Source of the DNA: Pedobacter sp. BS3
Lineage (GTDB): Bacteria; Bacteroidota; Bacteroidia; Sphingobacteriales; Sphingobacteriaceae
Length of the DNA stretch: 64,000 nucleotides
NCBI RefSeq assembly: GCF_008274585.1
Contig: NZ_VTRT01000005.1
Location: 186,001 to 250,000 of the forward strand
Reading direction: 5' to 3'
Shown piece after piece: positions 8,901 to 16,820 of this stretch. The notes under the pieces are model-generated. The model saw only the letters and a program-made list of their open reading frames with translations, had not been told where the DNA came from and made no database searches. Each line of letters opens with the position of its first letter. The first letter of the stretch is position 1. Both the position numbers and the translations under genes were made by a program.

Positions 8901-9529
8901 TTGCCGGGCTCGATCATGATACAGGCTTGCCATTGGGTATAGGAACTGACGGAAACCCGACATTGAATATTAATCCGCAAAGTCTCACAACAACGTATCT
9001 TAAATATGAAGGACCCACAGATCCTACCATTACCGGTGGTTTCTCAAGCAGCATACGTTATAAAGAATTGTCGCTGGCGTTTCTGATCTCCTACCAGGCC
9101 GGAAACAGGATAAGACTGGCTAACGCCTTTAGTGGAACCTATAATGATTTCAGCGCAATGCCTAATGAGTTTTTGAACCGTTGGCAAATGCCTGGCGATG
9201 AGGCTTATACCAATATACCCGCTATAGTAGACGATCGCACGTATTCTACTGTAAACGGCTATCCTTATTCTTCTTATAATTATACGGATATAAGAACCGT
9301 GGATGGTGGCTTTGTAAGGTTAAAAAATGTCTCTGTTGAATATGCACCTGCCAAGTTGGGAAGTCGTATTGGACTGAAAAATTTTGCTGTCGCATTAAAT
9401 GCAACAAACCTGTGGCTCATTTATGCAGATAAACGATTACATGGCCAGGATCCGGAATTTTACAACTCGGGCGGTGTAGCCTCACCCCTGGCACAACAGT
9501 TTACACTCTCTTTAAAAGTTGGTATCTAA
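5930..9529 (+). CDS. SusC/RagA-family TonB-dependent receptor with STN signalling domain
   Basis: 1199-residue outer-membrane importer. Order: signal peptide (about 1-36), STN domain (about 38-107, EEKLVNVLDMLKKKYHKTFV), carboxypeptidase-regulatory-like beta domain (about 118-185), plug with RIRGVTSISGDNKPLWVIDG and the SusC signature DASATALYGARAMNGVV (about 320-335), then a 22-strand barrel to the terminus (QQFTLSLKVGI). The STN domain links the receptor to the FecR protein encoded just upstream. Paired SusD follows at once. The imported substrate is unknown; neighbours point to peptides rather than glycans. Confidence 0.95.
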   Translation: MTTNCSGNKTRLKALALMCFLSLSFALNSGLAQAGSGRVREEKLVNVLDMLKKKYHKTFVYEASTIDLSTTVRFNETATSLEEILKQFSAIGIGYEILDNIIVLKKIASKSTAPVQKTIKGRVVTSTNGEQEILAGVIVTEKGTKNTTVTNAAGEFRISVGSNAVLVFTMIGFKPKEVPATDNLLVVLETDVISLNEIVVSDGYQSIDKKLYTGAAATIKGSTVKQEGITDISRMLEGRVAGLNIQNVSGTFGSAPKIRIRGVTSISGDNKPLWVIDGVILEDVVNVTNDQLASGNALTLLGSSVAGINVEDIESFDILQDASATALYGARAMNGVVVINTKKGRQGKPSVSYTGSYSTYLKPSYNSLNIMNSRDQMAVYQSMQDKYYLKYGPAKNQATGGIFTKMANLISTPDANGNFAVENTPEGRASFLQRYAEANTDWFDILFKNSLLQKHSFNVQSGNEKSTNYLSVSLTNDDGWTVGNNLKLYTARNRSTYQFSKKVSLDMMLNGSIRKQRSPGTVNRITNLVLGAYSRDFDINPYSYALSTSRALTAYDENGNLEFFTKNYAPFNILYELDNNYMNLTQQDVSAQAEISYKIIKGLEYRILGSVRHVKTTNEHIIKESANAAEAYRADYNGAIRSANKYLYRDPDDPEAVERTTVLPQGGFYDRTDDYMINYYGRQLLTYRKTFANKHIIDVLAGQEIKYTDRQNSFSNGYGYQYDKGGIPFIDYRLVKKNLESNDYYYGMSMDYDRYVALFSKATYSYNGKYIINGSARYDGSNRMGASRTARWLPTWTVGAAWNADEEPFIKGIPSISYLKIRATYGLTASVGNARNSTVRLGYSNTPRPYADVESSIYIAGLENSDLTWEKQHEMNLGFDIGLFKNKVNFTLDLYDRSSFDLISAVQTSGIGGESVKTANYADLKSHGIAATLTNSFIRNKDVNWSATLTFAYNENRIKNMQDKPRIIDLVRPEGGAQNGYPVSGLYSIVFAGLDHDTGLPLGIGTDGNPTLNINPQSLTTTYLKYEGPTDPTITGGFSSSIRYKELSLAFLISYQAGNRIRLANAFSGTYNDFSAMPNEFLNRWQMPGDEAYTNIPAIVDDRTYSTVNGYPYSSYNYTDIRTVDGGFVRLKNVSVEYAPAKLGSRIGLKNFAVALNATNLWLIYADKRLHGQDPEFYNSGGVASPLAQQFTLSLKVGI

Positions 9530-9539
9530 TATGGGAATA

Positions 9540-11003
9540 ATGAAAAAACTACTTATTTATACAACCAGTACGTTTGTATTATTAAGCACGGGTTGCGAAA
9601 AGTACCTTTCAACGATACCCGATCAAAGGGCTTCGCTTACAACTCCCGAATCTGTTTCAGAGCTATTGGTAAATGCGTACCCGCACGCCAATTACATGCC
9701 TACCTGCGAGGCTATGTCAGATAATGTATCTGAAAATACAGAAATAGCACCTTCACTTTCTAATCTAACAGCCTACAAATGGGAACCCGTAGAAGCTACA
9801 GGCATTGATTGGCAGATTAATTACTGGAATGCATGTTATGAAGCTATTGCGGTCGCTAATCAAGCCCTGGAAACTATTTCGCAGGCAAATGATCCGCAGG
9901 CATACGCGGCACAAAAGGGAGAGGCCCTACTCGCACGTGCATATGCACATTTTATGTTGGTGAACCTTTGGTGTAAGCCATATAATAAAACTACATCAGA
10001 GAGTGATCCTGGTATACCTTACGTTTTGGAGCCCGAAAAGGTAGTGATGAAACGCTATGAACGTAAAACAGTAGCGTATGTATATGAACATATAGAAAAA
10101 GATCTGCTTGAAGGTTTGCCGCTGATAAATGATGCTTCTTACAAAAAGCCTGCGTTCCATTTTAATAAACGTGCGGCTTATGCATTTGCTACCCGCTTTT
10201 ATTTGTTTAAGCAGGACTATGAAAAAACTATTCAGTATGCAGAGTTCGTGTTTCCCAACAATAGCCGGCTTAGTTATCTGCGTGATTGGGTTGCGTATGC
10301 TTCATATACCACTTCTGTAAGAACCAGGTTGTATAATAGCTCATCAGAAAAGACTAACCTCTTATTAGTTGAAGAAATAAGCAGCTGGAGTTTCAATTAT
10401 GGTTCAACTTACAGGTTTAGTGTTTTGCCTCAAACCATGTATTCTTTAACCCTTAAATCGTATAATAACCTGGTTGGCACAGATCTGGCCTACGTTACGG
10501 TAAATAGTAATGGCAGTATATACGTATCAAAGTTTTTTGCCAACTTCATAAGTCCGCTCAATTCTAACTTAGGTAACTATTACCTGTCATTGCCCCTGCT
10601 AACAGCAGATGAAGTAGTATTTAATGAAGCAGAAGCGTATGCTATGCAAGATCAATACACCGAAGCCCTTGATCTGTTAAATACTATTCTCAGCAAAAAA
10701 ATTAAATCATATAACCCGGCTACTCATAATCTTACCCTGCAAAAGGTAAGAAGCCATTATCCGGGTCAGGATGATAGAACGGCTATGGTAAATGCAGTGC
10801 TTGAGCTTAAACGAATTGAGTTTATGCATGAGGGGCTTAGGTGGTTTGATATTTTGCGCAAGGGAATAACTGTTGTGCATCCTGTTGCCGATATGAGTAT
10901 AACCGGCAATTTTAATACCGTTCTGGGGCCTGACGACCCCCGCAGGCAAATTCAGCTGCCTCCTTTAACCGTACTTGCAGGTTTAGAACCCAATCCAAGA
11001 TAA
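9540..11003 (+). CDS. SusD/RagB-family substrate-binding lipoprotein
   Basis: About 487 residues. Lipoprotein signal MKKLLIYTTSTFVLLSTGC with the acylated Cys at 19; SusD-like TPR helices through the body (NYWNACYEAIAVANQALE, GEALLARAYAHFMLVNLWC) and the C-terminal RagB/SusD motif MHEGLRWFDILRKG. It forms the surface lid over the SusC barrel and selects substrate. Start: ATG 9540 gives a clean lipoprotein signal 10 bp after the susC stop; ATG 9531 in the same frame (adding MGI) is also possible. It is translated with susC in one operon. Confidence 0.95.
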   Translation: MKKLLIYTTSTFVLLSTGCEKYLSTIPDQRASLTTPESVSELLVNAYPHANYMPTCEAMSDNVSENTEIAPSLSNLTAYKWEPVEATGIDWQINYWNACYEAIAVANQALETISQANDPQAYAAQKGEALLARAYAHFMLVNLWCKPYNKTTSESDPGIPYVLEPEKVVMKRYERKTVAYVYEHIEKDLLEGLPLINDASYKKPAFHFNKRAAYAFATRFYLFKQDYEKTIQYAEFVFPNNSRLSYLRDWVAYASYTTSVRTRLYNSSSEKTNLLLVEEISSWSFNYGSTYRFSVLPQTMYSLTLKSYNNLVGTDLAYVTVNSNGSIYVSKFFANFISPLNSNLGNYYLSLPLLTADEVVFNEAEAYAMQDQYTEALDLLNTILSKKIKSYNPATHNLTLQKVRSHYPGQDDRTAMVNAVLELKRIEFMHEGLRWFDILRKGITVVHPVADMSITGNFNTVLGPDDPRRQIQLPPLTVLAGLEPNPR

Positions 11004-11011
11004 TTATAATT

Positions 11012-11887
11012 ATGAAAAAGATTTATTTATATGCATTAATTGGGACGCTCGCCATAAGCGTATTGAACAGTTGTTCAGATAATAAAGAAGATTTAAGCAA
11101 GCCAATTTATGGTTTGGGAGGCGTTAGTGTTCCGCGGACTCATGTTGATTCTCTAATTTATGAAACCTATACCAAGCCGTATAATATTGATGTGAAATAT
11201 CGTTGGGATGCAGGAGCTATGGGATATACCACGGTACTGGTACCAGCCGATGAGTCAAAAGTATTACCTGTAATGAACATTCTGAAAAAAGGATGGATAG
11301 AGCCCTTCTCAGAAGTGGTAGGCGAAGATTTCGTTAAAAGATATATACCCAAGCAATATGTATTGATTGGAAGCTACGCTTACACAAGTAGCGGTAATAT
11401 TGTATTGGGCTCCGCGGATCAGGGTTTAGTGGTTAATATTTTTGGTGTTAACCAGTTAAACCTGAAAGGCAAAGGAGATATCTCCCAGATATTAGGTACT
11501 ATTCATCATGAGCTGGCCCACGTATTGCACCAAAATATAATGTATCCTGCAGAATTTGAGCAGGTATGTGCCGGATCGTATAATTCTAACGGATTAAGTG
11601 TATCTACCGCAGATGCCCGGAAGCTTGGGTTCGCGGGAGGATACGGTATGACAGCCCCTAATGAAGATTTTGCCACAATGGTTTCAACCATGCTTAGTAA
11701 TAGCAAAGAAGAGTTTGATGCTATACTGGCTTCAATTCCGGATGATCCGGATGGTACGAATATCGGTCGTGATCGTCTCCGGCAGAAAGAGAATATCATT
11801 ATATCCTATTTTTTGCAGGCTTGGAACATAGATTTTCGTGAGCTTCAGGCAAAAACCTCGGCAGCAAAAGCCGCACTTACTCAATAA
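11012..11887 (+). CDS. Putative zinc-binding metallopeptidase lipoprotein (Peptidase_Mx1-like)
   Basis: 291 residues. Lipoprotein signal with Cys about residue 21 (SVLNSCSDN). Zincin motif HHELAHVLHQN (HExxH, about residue 167), with a downstream acidic helix NEDFATMVSTML that probably gives the third metal ligand. The length and motif match the SusD-linked zinc-binding metallopeptidase family of Bacteroidota. It starts 8 bp after susD and is followed after 13 bp by the DUF4302 gene; those three are a frequent trio. Probably a surface-exposed protease that feeds peptides to SusCD. Substrate unknown. Confidence 0.85.
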   Translation: MKKIYLYALIGTLAISVLNSCSDNKEDLSKPIYGLGGVSVPRTHVDSLIYETYTKPYNIDVKYRWDAGAMGYTTVLVPADESKVLPVMNILKKGWIEPFSEVVGEDFVKRYIPKQYVLIGSYAYTSSGNIVLGSADQGLVVNIFGVNQLNLKGKGDISQILGTIHHELAHVLHQNIMYPAEFEQVCAGSYNSNGLSVSTADARKLGFAGGYGMTAPNEDFATMVSTMLSNSKEEFDAILASIPDDPDGTNIGRDRLRQKENIIISYFLQAWNIDFRELQAKTSAAKAALTQ

Positions 11888-11900
11888 TCTTTAACTCATT

Positions 11901-13226
11901 ATGAAAAAGATTCTCTCTTACATTATCCCGATTATATTGTTAGGTCTGGTTTCGTGCCAGAAACATGATATAGACTTAATATTCGGTGAACCTAATCAGC
12001 GGATTGAAGATACACTCAACATCCGTAATAAAGCATTGCTGGCATCGCCTTATGGTTGGAAAACTATCTTCTCTCCTAAAGGAGGTGGAACATATTTATT
12101 TTATATGCAGTTTCAGGCTGATAATCGTGTATTAATGGTATCAGATCTTAATTCAAATACCACTGTACCAGATACAAGCTCGTATGTCCTAAGAGCTACA
12201 GGTCAGCCTTCGCTGATATTTGATACCTATAATTACCTGCATATTCTATCACATCCTTATAATCCCATAAGTGGTGGCACTGGTGGCCAGGGACGACAAT
12301 CTGACTATGAATTTTATTTTAAGTCTGTTTCTGCAGATAGCATTGTGCTTATAGGGGTTAAGAATCAAAATGTAATGATCCTGAAAAAGGCTACAGAAGA
12401 GGAGGCTGATTTTTATAAAAATGGTGGAATATCAAAAACCATATCCGAAGCGACAAGTGCCTTAAACCGTGCCAGATTATATGTAGATGAAAATGGCAGC
12501 CAGGTTAGTGTTGACCTAAGCTTTGCGCTTAAAACCTTTAGCTTAACACGTACAGATGCTAATAACAATGAGGTAATATCAAGTTCGGCATTTACGTTTG
12601 CTGCCGATGGTCTTGATCTGGTATCACCATTGTTATATAATAATACGCCTTTTAGCAAAGTATACTGGGATAGCACAAATAAGCAATTTTACCTGATGAT
12701 AAATGGCGCAAAGGTGCCTGTTATTGCTGTTGCTCCACCACCCTTACATACATTACTGGATCAGCCTGAATACAAATATTTGGCTGTGGATCCGCCAACC
12801 ATGCCCCAGTATGGTAAGTTTAATGATCTGTTACAGGCAGATATACAGGCTACTACAGATGCAGGGCGGACCTATAATCATTTCTATTTTAACTTTCAAC
12901 CAGGATTATCAAATGGCGCTAATGTAGTGTTTGGCGTTACAACCGCGAGTTCATCCTATTGGATAGAATACAATTATTATAAAATGGAGTATGTTGATGA
13001 AGATGTAGGGATAGTACGTTTTACCTTTATTGGGAATAATGGATCGATTCCGGCAACTCTTCGTTATTCTAAAACACTTCGGGCCTATTTTGAAAGCCAT
13101 ACATTTAAAATAGACTACAGCGATGAGCCAAGTCCTACCGGAAAAATAATGGGTGGGATGACCTGTGTTGAAGAACCCGATGTTTCCTTTTATGGAAGAT
13201 TTGAAGCTGTGTGGAGTAATTGGTAG
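11901..13226 (+). CDS. DUF4302 domain lipoprotein
   Basis: 441 residues. Lipoprotein signal (LLGLVSCQK, Cys about 20), then the DUF4302 opening RIEDTLNIRNKALLASPYGW, beta-rich throughout. Residues about 290-430 end with YYKMEYVDEDVGIVRFTF and LRAYFESHTFKIDY. This C-terminal stretch resembles the C terminus of the next protein (13266-14450). No catalytic motif is visible. DUF4302 proteins commonly sit beside SusCD and Mx1-type zincins; a surface binding or accessory role is plausible but unproven. Confidence 0.82.
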   Translation: MKKILSYIIPIILLGLVSCQKHDIDLIFGEPNQRIEDTLNIRNKALLASPYGWKTIFSPKGGGTYLFYMQFQADNRVLMVSDLNSNTTVPDTSSYVLRATGQPSLIFDTYNYLHILSHPYNPISGGTGGQGRQSDYEFYFKSVSADSIVLIGVKNQNVMILKKATEEEADFYKNGGISKTISEATSALNRARLYVDENGSQVSVDLSFALKTFSLTRTDANNNEVISSSAFTFAADGLDLVSPLLYNNTPFSKVYWDSTNKQFYLMINGAKVPVIAVAPPPLHTLLDQPEYKYLAVDPPTMPQYGKFNDLLQADIQATTDAGRTYNHFYFNFQPGLSNGANVVFGVTTASSSYWIEYNYYKMEYVDEDVGIVRFTFIGNNGSIPATLRYSKTLRAYFESHTFKIDYSDEPSPTGKIMGGMTCVEEPDVSFYGRFEAVWSNW

Positions 13227-13265
13227 TGTCAATTTATTCAATCATTCATATTTAAACTTAAACAG

Positions 13266-14450
13266 ATGAAAAAGCCAAAGAAAACAAGTTATGGGAAGCT
13301 GTTTTTATCCATAATTGGAATTGTGTCTGTATGCCTGATATGGGCATGTCAGAAACATTTTATTGAAAACACCGAGGTTGATACAGGTGCCTCCACAAAG
13401 CCTGGGCCGGCCAGGGTGTTGGATCACAAAACCATGCGCTTCAACCTGATCGAATTTGAAAGTGTAATTCCAAATTTTGCGGATAGCGCCGACAAAGCTC
13501 TGGATATTGTAGCCGATGTTTTTTCTTCGCAGGAGTTTAAAGATTCTATTTATAAATATGATTTTCATAGCACGAATGCCTGGAGCTTATATACGCAGCA
13601 ACACTCTTGCCAGGTCTCAGGTTATGGAAACCGTATTCTTAATAAAATTGATTCGGTAACCGGACGGGTTCTGGGTTCAACCGTTTACGCGGATTTAATG
13701 GCAGATAGTGTGGCAGATATACGGCTACACATCTTAGCATCCAGCGGAAGCAGCGGTTACGGTTCAGCAGTGCCTTGTGGGTATATTGTATCGTACGACT
13801 GGTTTTTGCAGGGTACTGATGCTGTTTATCAATACGCGTTGAACATATCCCATGAGTTTTGCCATACATTGGGCTATATGCACGATTCTACCCGCCCGGC
13901 TGGTGAAATTGATGTGGCATATACCGTTGCCGGTATCGTAAAAAATATTCTTCAGCGCAGAAAGAATGAAGAACTGATCAATGGTCGCTCATTTTTACAA
14001 TGTTTACGTACAACCGGGTTTAACTATATGTATGTTAAACCTAACCAACTGGCCGGTCTTTCTCCGGCCTTTATGACGGCGTATGATACGGTTGCCAATC
14101 AATATACCGCTTCTGGTCAGTCATTAAAATATATCTACTTAAAGTTTGAGCCAGGCAACAAGGTTAAGCTCAACTTTTATGTAATAAACTCATCAGGAGC
14201 CTATTATATCCTCAATTTCGAGTATAATATGACAATTAATAATAATGTAGTAACGTTTACATATACTGGCAGCACGAATGCAAATTCGGCTAATGTTACA
14301 AAAACCACGGCGCTAAGAAATTACTTTACAGGTACAAGTTTTACTGCTGATTTTATGACGAATGTTTCAGCGCCGGCCAGCTCAATTATTGGCTCTTTTA
14401 CAGATGTAGCCAACTCTTCCTCGTTTGTTTACGGTGTAATGGCAGATTAA
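13266..14450 (+). CDS. Metzincin-like lipoprotein with DUF4302-like C-terminal domain
   Basis: 394 residues. Lipoprotein signal (CLIWACQKH). Residues about 55-245 hold a zincin domain with HEFCHTLGYMHD, fitting the metzincin pattern HExxHxxGxxH, followed by DVAYTVAGIVKNIL. Residues about 255-390 resemble the DUF4302 C terminus of the upstream gene: KYIYLKFEPG against NHFYFNFQPG, EYNMTINNNVVTFTYTG against EYVDEDVGIVRFTFIG, LRNYFTGTSFTADF against LRAYFESHTFKIDY. The N-terminal half is paralogous to the next gene, which begins at the base after this stop. Likely a surface protease; the family is not one I can name. Confidence 0.72.
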   Translation: MKKPKKTSYGKLFLSIIGIVSVCLIWACQKHFIENTEVDTGASTKPGPARVLDHKTMRFNLIEFESVIPNFADSADKALDIVADVFSSQEFKDSIYKYDFHSTNAWSLYTQQHSCQVSGYGNRILNKIDSVTGRVLGSTVYADLMADSVADIRLHILASSGSSGYGSAVPCGYIVSYDWFLQGTDAVYQYALNISHEFCHTLGYMHDSTRPAGEIDVAYTVAGIVKNILQRRKNEELINGRSFLQCLRTTGFNYMYVKPNQLAGLSPAFMTAYDTVANQYTASGQSLKYIYLKFEPGNKVKLNFYVINSSGAYYILNFEYNMTINNNVVTFTYTGSTNANSANVTKTTALRNYFTGTSFTADFMTNVSAPASSIIGSFTDVANSSSFVYGVMAD

Positions 14451-15128
14451 ATGAAGATCCTCATTGTTTTTTTCCTTCTTGTTGTTACGTGTTTTGCAGA
14501 TATCCGGGGTAAAAGCATTTATCATTATGCTCCCGGACTATCTGTAAATACTAAAGATCGTGCTGTTAAACACAAAAAAGTGAAGTTTAAATTGGGCGAA
14601 TATTCCAGCGAGCTTGATAATTTTCGTGATACGGCAATAAAAGCGCTTCACTTAATGTCTAAAGTTTTTTCTTCAGAGGAGTTCAGAGATTCACTCGATA
14701 AGTATGATTTTCCTTGTTCTAATGGCTGGTATAAACCCTGTAAAACACCCGGTAATCAAATTATAAATAAATGCGATTCTACGGATCATCGGGTTCATGG
14801 TAATACAGTTTATAAAGATCTGTTAATGGAAAAGGTAGTTACACTTAATCTGGCAATTAAACATCCCAAAGGAAAAACCGGAAGCTATGGCTGGTCTGAT
14901 GCCTGTATCTATAAAATAAGCTCGTATTCCTGGTGGCTTAAAAATAACCGGCGGCAACCGCTCTCAGAAGAATATGCCATTCATCTGGCACATGAATACT
15001 GCCACATAGTAGGTTACTATCACAGTCGTGAACATTCACGATCTAATGATGTGGCTTACCGTGTGGGTGGAATTGTGCGTAATATACTGTGGCGATGGTC
15101 GCACTCTAAAGAAAACCCTAATAGTTGA
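14451..15128 (+). CDS. Small metzincin-like protein, paralog of the preceding gene
   Basis: 225 residues with an N-terminal signal (MKILIVFFLLVVTC). It matches the zincin half of the preceding protein: VFSSEEFRDSLDKYDF against VFSSQEFKDSIYKYDF, GNTVYKDLL against GSTVYADLM, and HEYCHIVGYYH (HExxHxxGxxH) followed by NDVAYRVGGIVRNIL. It has no DUF4302-like tail and no convincing lipobox (VVTC), so it is probably periplasmic or secreted rather than anchored. The ATG directly follows the upstream stop codon, which suggests translational coupling. A strong terminator-like hairpin follows at 15134-15173. Confidence 0.72.
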   Translation: MKILIVFFLLVVTCFADIRGKSIYHYAPGLSVNTKDRAVKHKKVKFKLGEYSSELDNFRDTAIKALHLMSKVFSSEEFRDSLDKYDFPCSNGWYKPCKTPGNQIINKCDSTDHRVHGNTVYKDLLMEKVVTLNLAIKHPKGKTGSYGWSDACIYKISSYSWWLKNNRRQPLSEEYAIHLAHEYCHIVGYYHSREHSRSNDVAYRVGGIVRNILWRWSHSKENPNS

Positions 15129-15133
15129 TTACG

Positions 15134-15173
15134 AAAGCAGATCATGAGTATGAATAACCCATGACTGCTTTTT
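15134..15173 (+). terminator. Rho-independent terminator or attenuator inside the protease locus
   Basis: Arms AAAGCAG(A)TCATG and CATGACTGCTTT pair with one bulged base and are followed by a short T run. It separates the small metzincin from the T9SS protein gene (76-bp gap), so the last two genes may be expressed at a lower level or from their own promoter. Confidence 0.6.
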
Positions 15174-15204
15174 ATAACATTAAACATTAAAACTGAATTT
15201 AAAG

Positions 15205-16815
15205 ATGAAAAGAACATTACTAATTATCGTTATGCTGTTAATAACAGCCTTTTTAAGAGCTCAGGATGTTGTGATCAATAAACTACATAATGTGAGCAAT
15301 AGCAATGGCGTAAACGATGCTATTGAACTATTAGTAATAAAAGATAAGATGGATATGCGGAATCTTTATATAAAAGAATATACCGCAAGTAATTATACTG
15401 ATCATGCCCCATCCAGCCTTTTTCAGTTTAATAATATTGAATTCTGGAGTAGTTTAGCTTCTGGAACTACCATAGAGATTAGGCGAACCGGCGCTGCTTC
15501 TACAGATATCGATCCCTCAGATAAAATTTTATCTATCTCATTTGATGACCCGGTATACATAACAAGATTATCCGGAACAACCACCATAAATTTAACTAAC
15601 AATGATTTAGTTGTATTAACCCGTTCCGGAGATGACGTTAATTATGCTACACAGGCAATCCATGCTTTTGGCGTAGGCATGAGTAATACGGCGCCGCCTG
15701 CTGTATTTACAAATATTACATCACCTAAGATTCGTACCTCTTTATTATTGTATGGAAATGGGGGATACGTATACCCGTCTTTACCTAATTTCAATAGCAC
15801 TAACCCTGGTTTATCTGATTTTAATAGCTCAGATGATGTGTATGTAACGAATGTTAGAGTAGGGGGAGGAACGGGTGTGCCACCAACATTCGGTACCGGC
15901 GAGCCTGGCAATAATGCAGGTTTTATTACGTATCTGCGAACCCCACTTACTGTTGAAACGGCACCCTCGGCTATTAATTCTTCTACCGAAGTGGTATTTA
16001 AAGCAAAGTTTACAAAAAATGTTACCGGCGTAGATGCCTCCGATTTTGAGGTGTTTGCTACAGGGACGGGCTCAGGAAGTATTTCGGGAGTAACAAAAAT
16101 TGCTGATAATGAATATGATGTTACGGTCTCATCCATTTCGGGTGCAGGAACCTTGCGCCTTGATAAAAAAGCCAGCACTGGCATTACAGATATATTAAGC
16201 GGAATGGCAGATGAAACAGCTTATACTGAAGGTGAGCCGTTTACTATTGGTCAGACATCGCTTCCGGTTACCTTTCTCTCATTTAAAGCAACTGCAGATA
16301 AAGCAGGTTATGTTTTGCTGACCTGGAAAACTGCAGCAGAGAGAAATAATGATTATTTTATCCTGGAAAAATCATCAGATGGCTATAATTTCCAGTTTCT
16401 CACAAAAGCCAATGGCGCAGGCAGTACAGATAAAGAAAGTGCATATTCTTTTATAGACCGTACACCCTTTGCCGGAACTACCTATTACAGGTTAAGCCAG
16501 GTTGATAAAGATGGCCATAAAGAAATACTGGCGATTGCCGAACAGGCAAGTAGTTTCAATACAGGCGATGCCGTTGTAATTTATCCGGTTCCTTCTAATG
16601 AGCAGCTTAATATAAAATTTAATGCTCAGGGCGATAATACTGCCAGCATTAAAATTCTGGATCTGAGTGGAAAAGTAGTGTTGAATAATAATTATAAGAT
16701 CAATAATCAGTTGGTATCGCTTTCGTTGGGACAGCAGTTAAATTCTGGAACTTACCTGGCAGTTATAGAACGCGATAAAAGCATTGTTACCAAAACATTT
16801 ACAGTTGTTAAATAA
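15205..16815 (+). CDS. Secreted T9SS type A sorting-domain protein
   Basis: 536 residues. Signal peptide (MKRTLLIIVMLLITAFLRA), an N-terminal beta domain (about 20-250) opening VVINKLHNVSNSNGVNDAIELLVIK in lamin-tail style, an Ig-like domain about 255-345, a linker domain LPVTFLSFKATADKAGYVLL about 350-440, and a C-terminal sorting domain (YPVPSNEQLNIKF ... SGTYLAVIERDKSIVTKTFTV) typical of type IX secretion cargo. No enzyme motif is visible; a substrate-binding or adhesive role is inferred. The M28 peptidase gene follows 5 bp downstream. Confidence 0.85.
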   Translation: MKRTLLIIVMLLITAFLRAQDVVINKLHNVSNSNGVNDAIELLVIKDKMDMRNLYIKEYTASNYTDHAPSSLFQFNNIEFWSSLASGTTIEIRRTGAASTDIDPSDKILSISFDDPVYITRLSGTTTINLTNNDLVVLTRSGDDVNYATQAIHAFGVGMSNTAPPAVFTNITSPKIRTSLLLYGNGGYVYPSLPNFNSTNPGLSDFNSSDDVYVTNVRVGGGTGVPPTFGTGEPGNNAGFITYLRTPLTVETAPSAINSSTEVVFKAKFTKNVTGVDASDFEVFATGTGSGSISGVTKIADNEYDVTVSSISGAGTLRLDKKASTGITDILSGMADETAYTEGEPFTIGQTSLPVTFLSFKATADKAGYVLLTWKTAAERNNDYFILEKSSDGYNFQFLTKANGAGSTDKESAYSFIDRTPFAGTTYYRLSQVDKDGHKEILAIAEQASSFNTGDAVVIYPVPSNEQLNIKFNAQGDNTASIKILDLSGKVVLNNNYKINNQLVSLSLGQQLNSGTYLAVIERDKSIVTKTFTVVK

Positions 16816-16820
16816 TAGGC

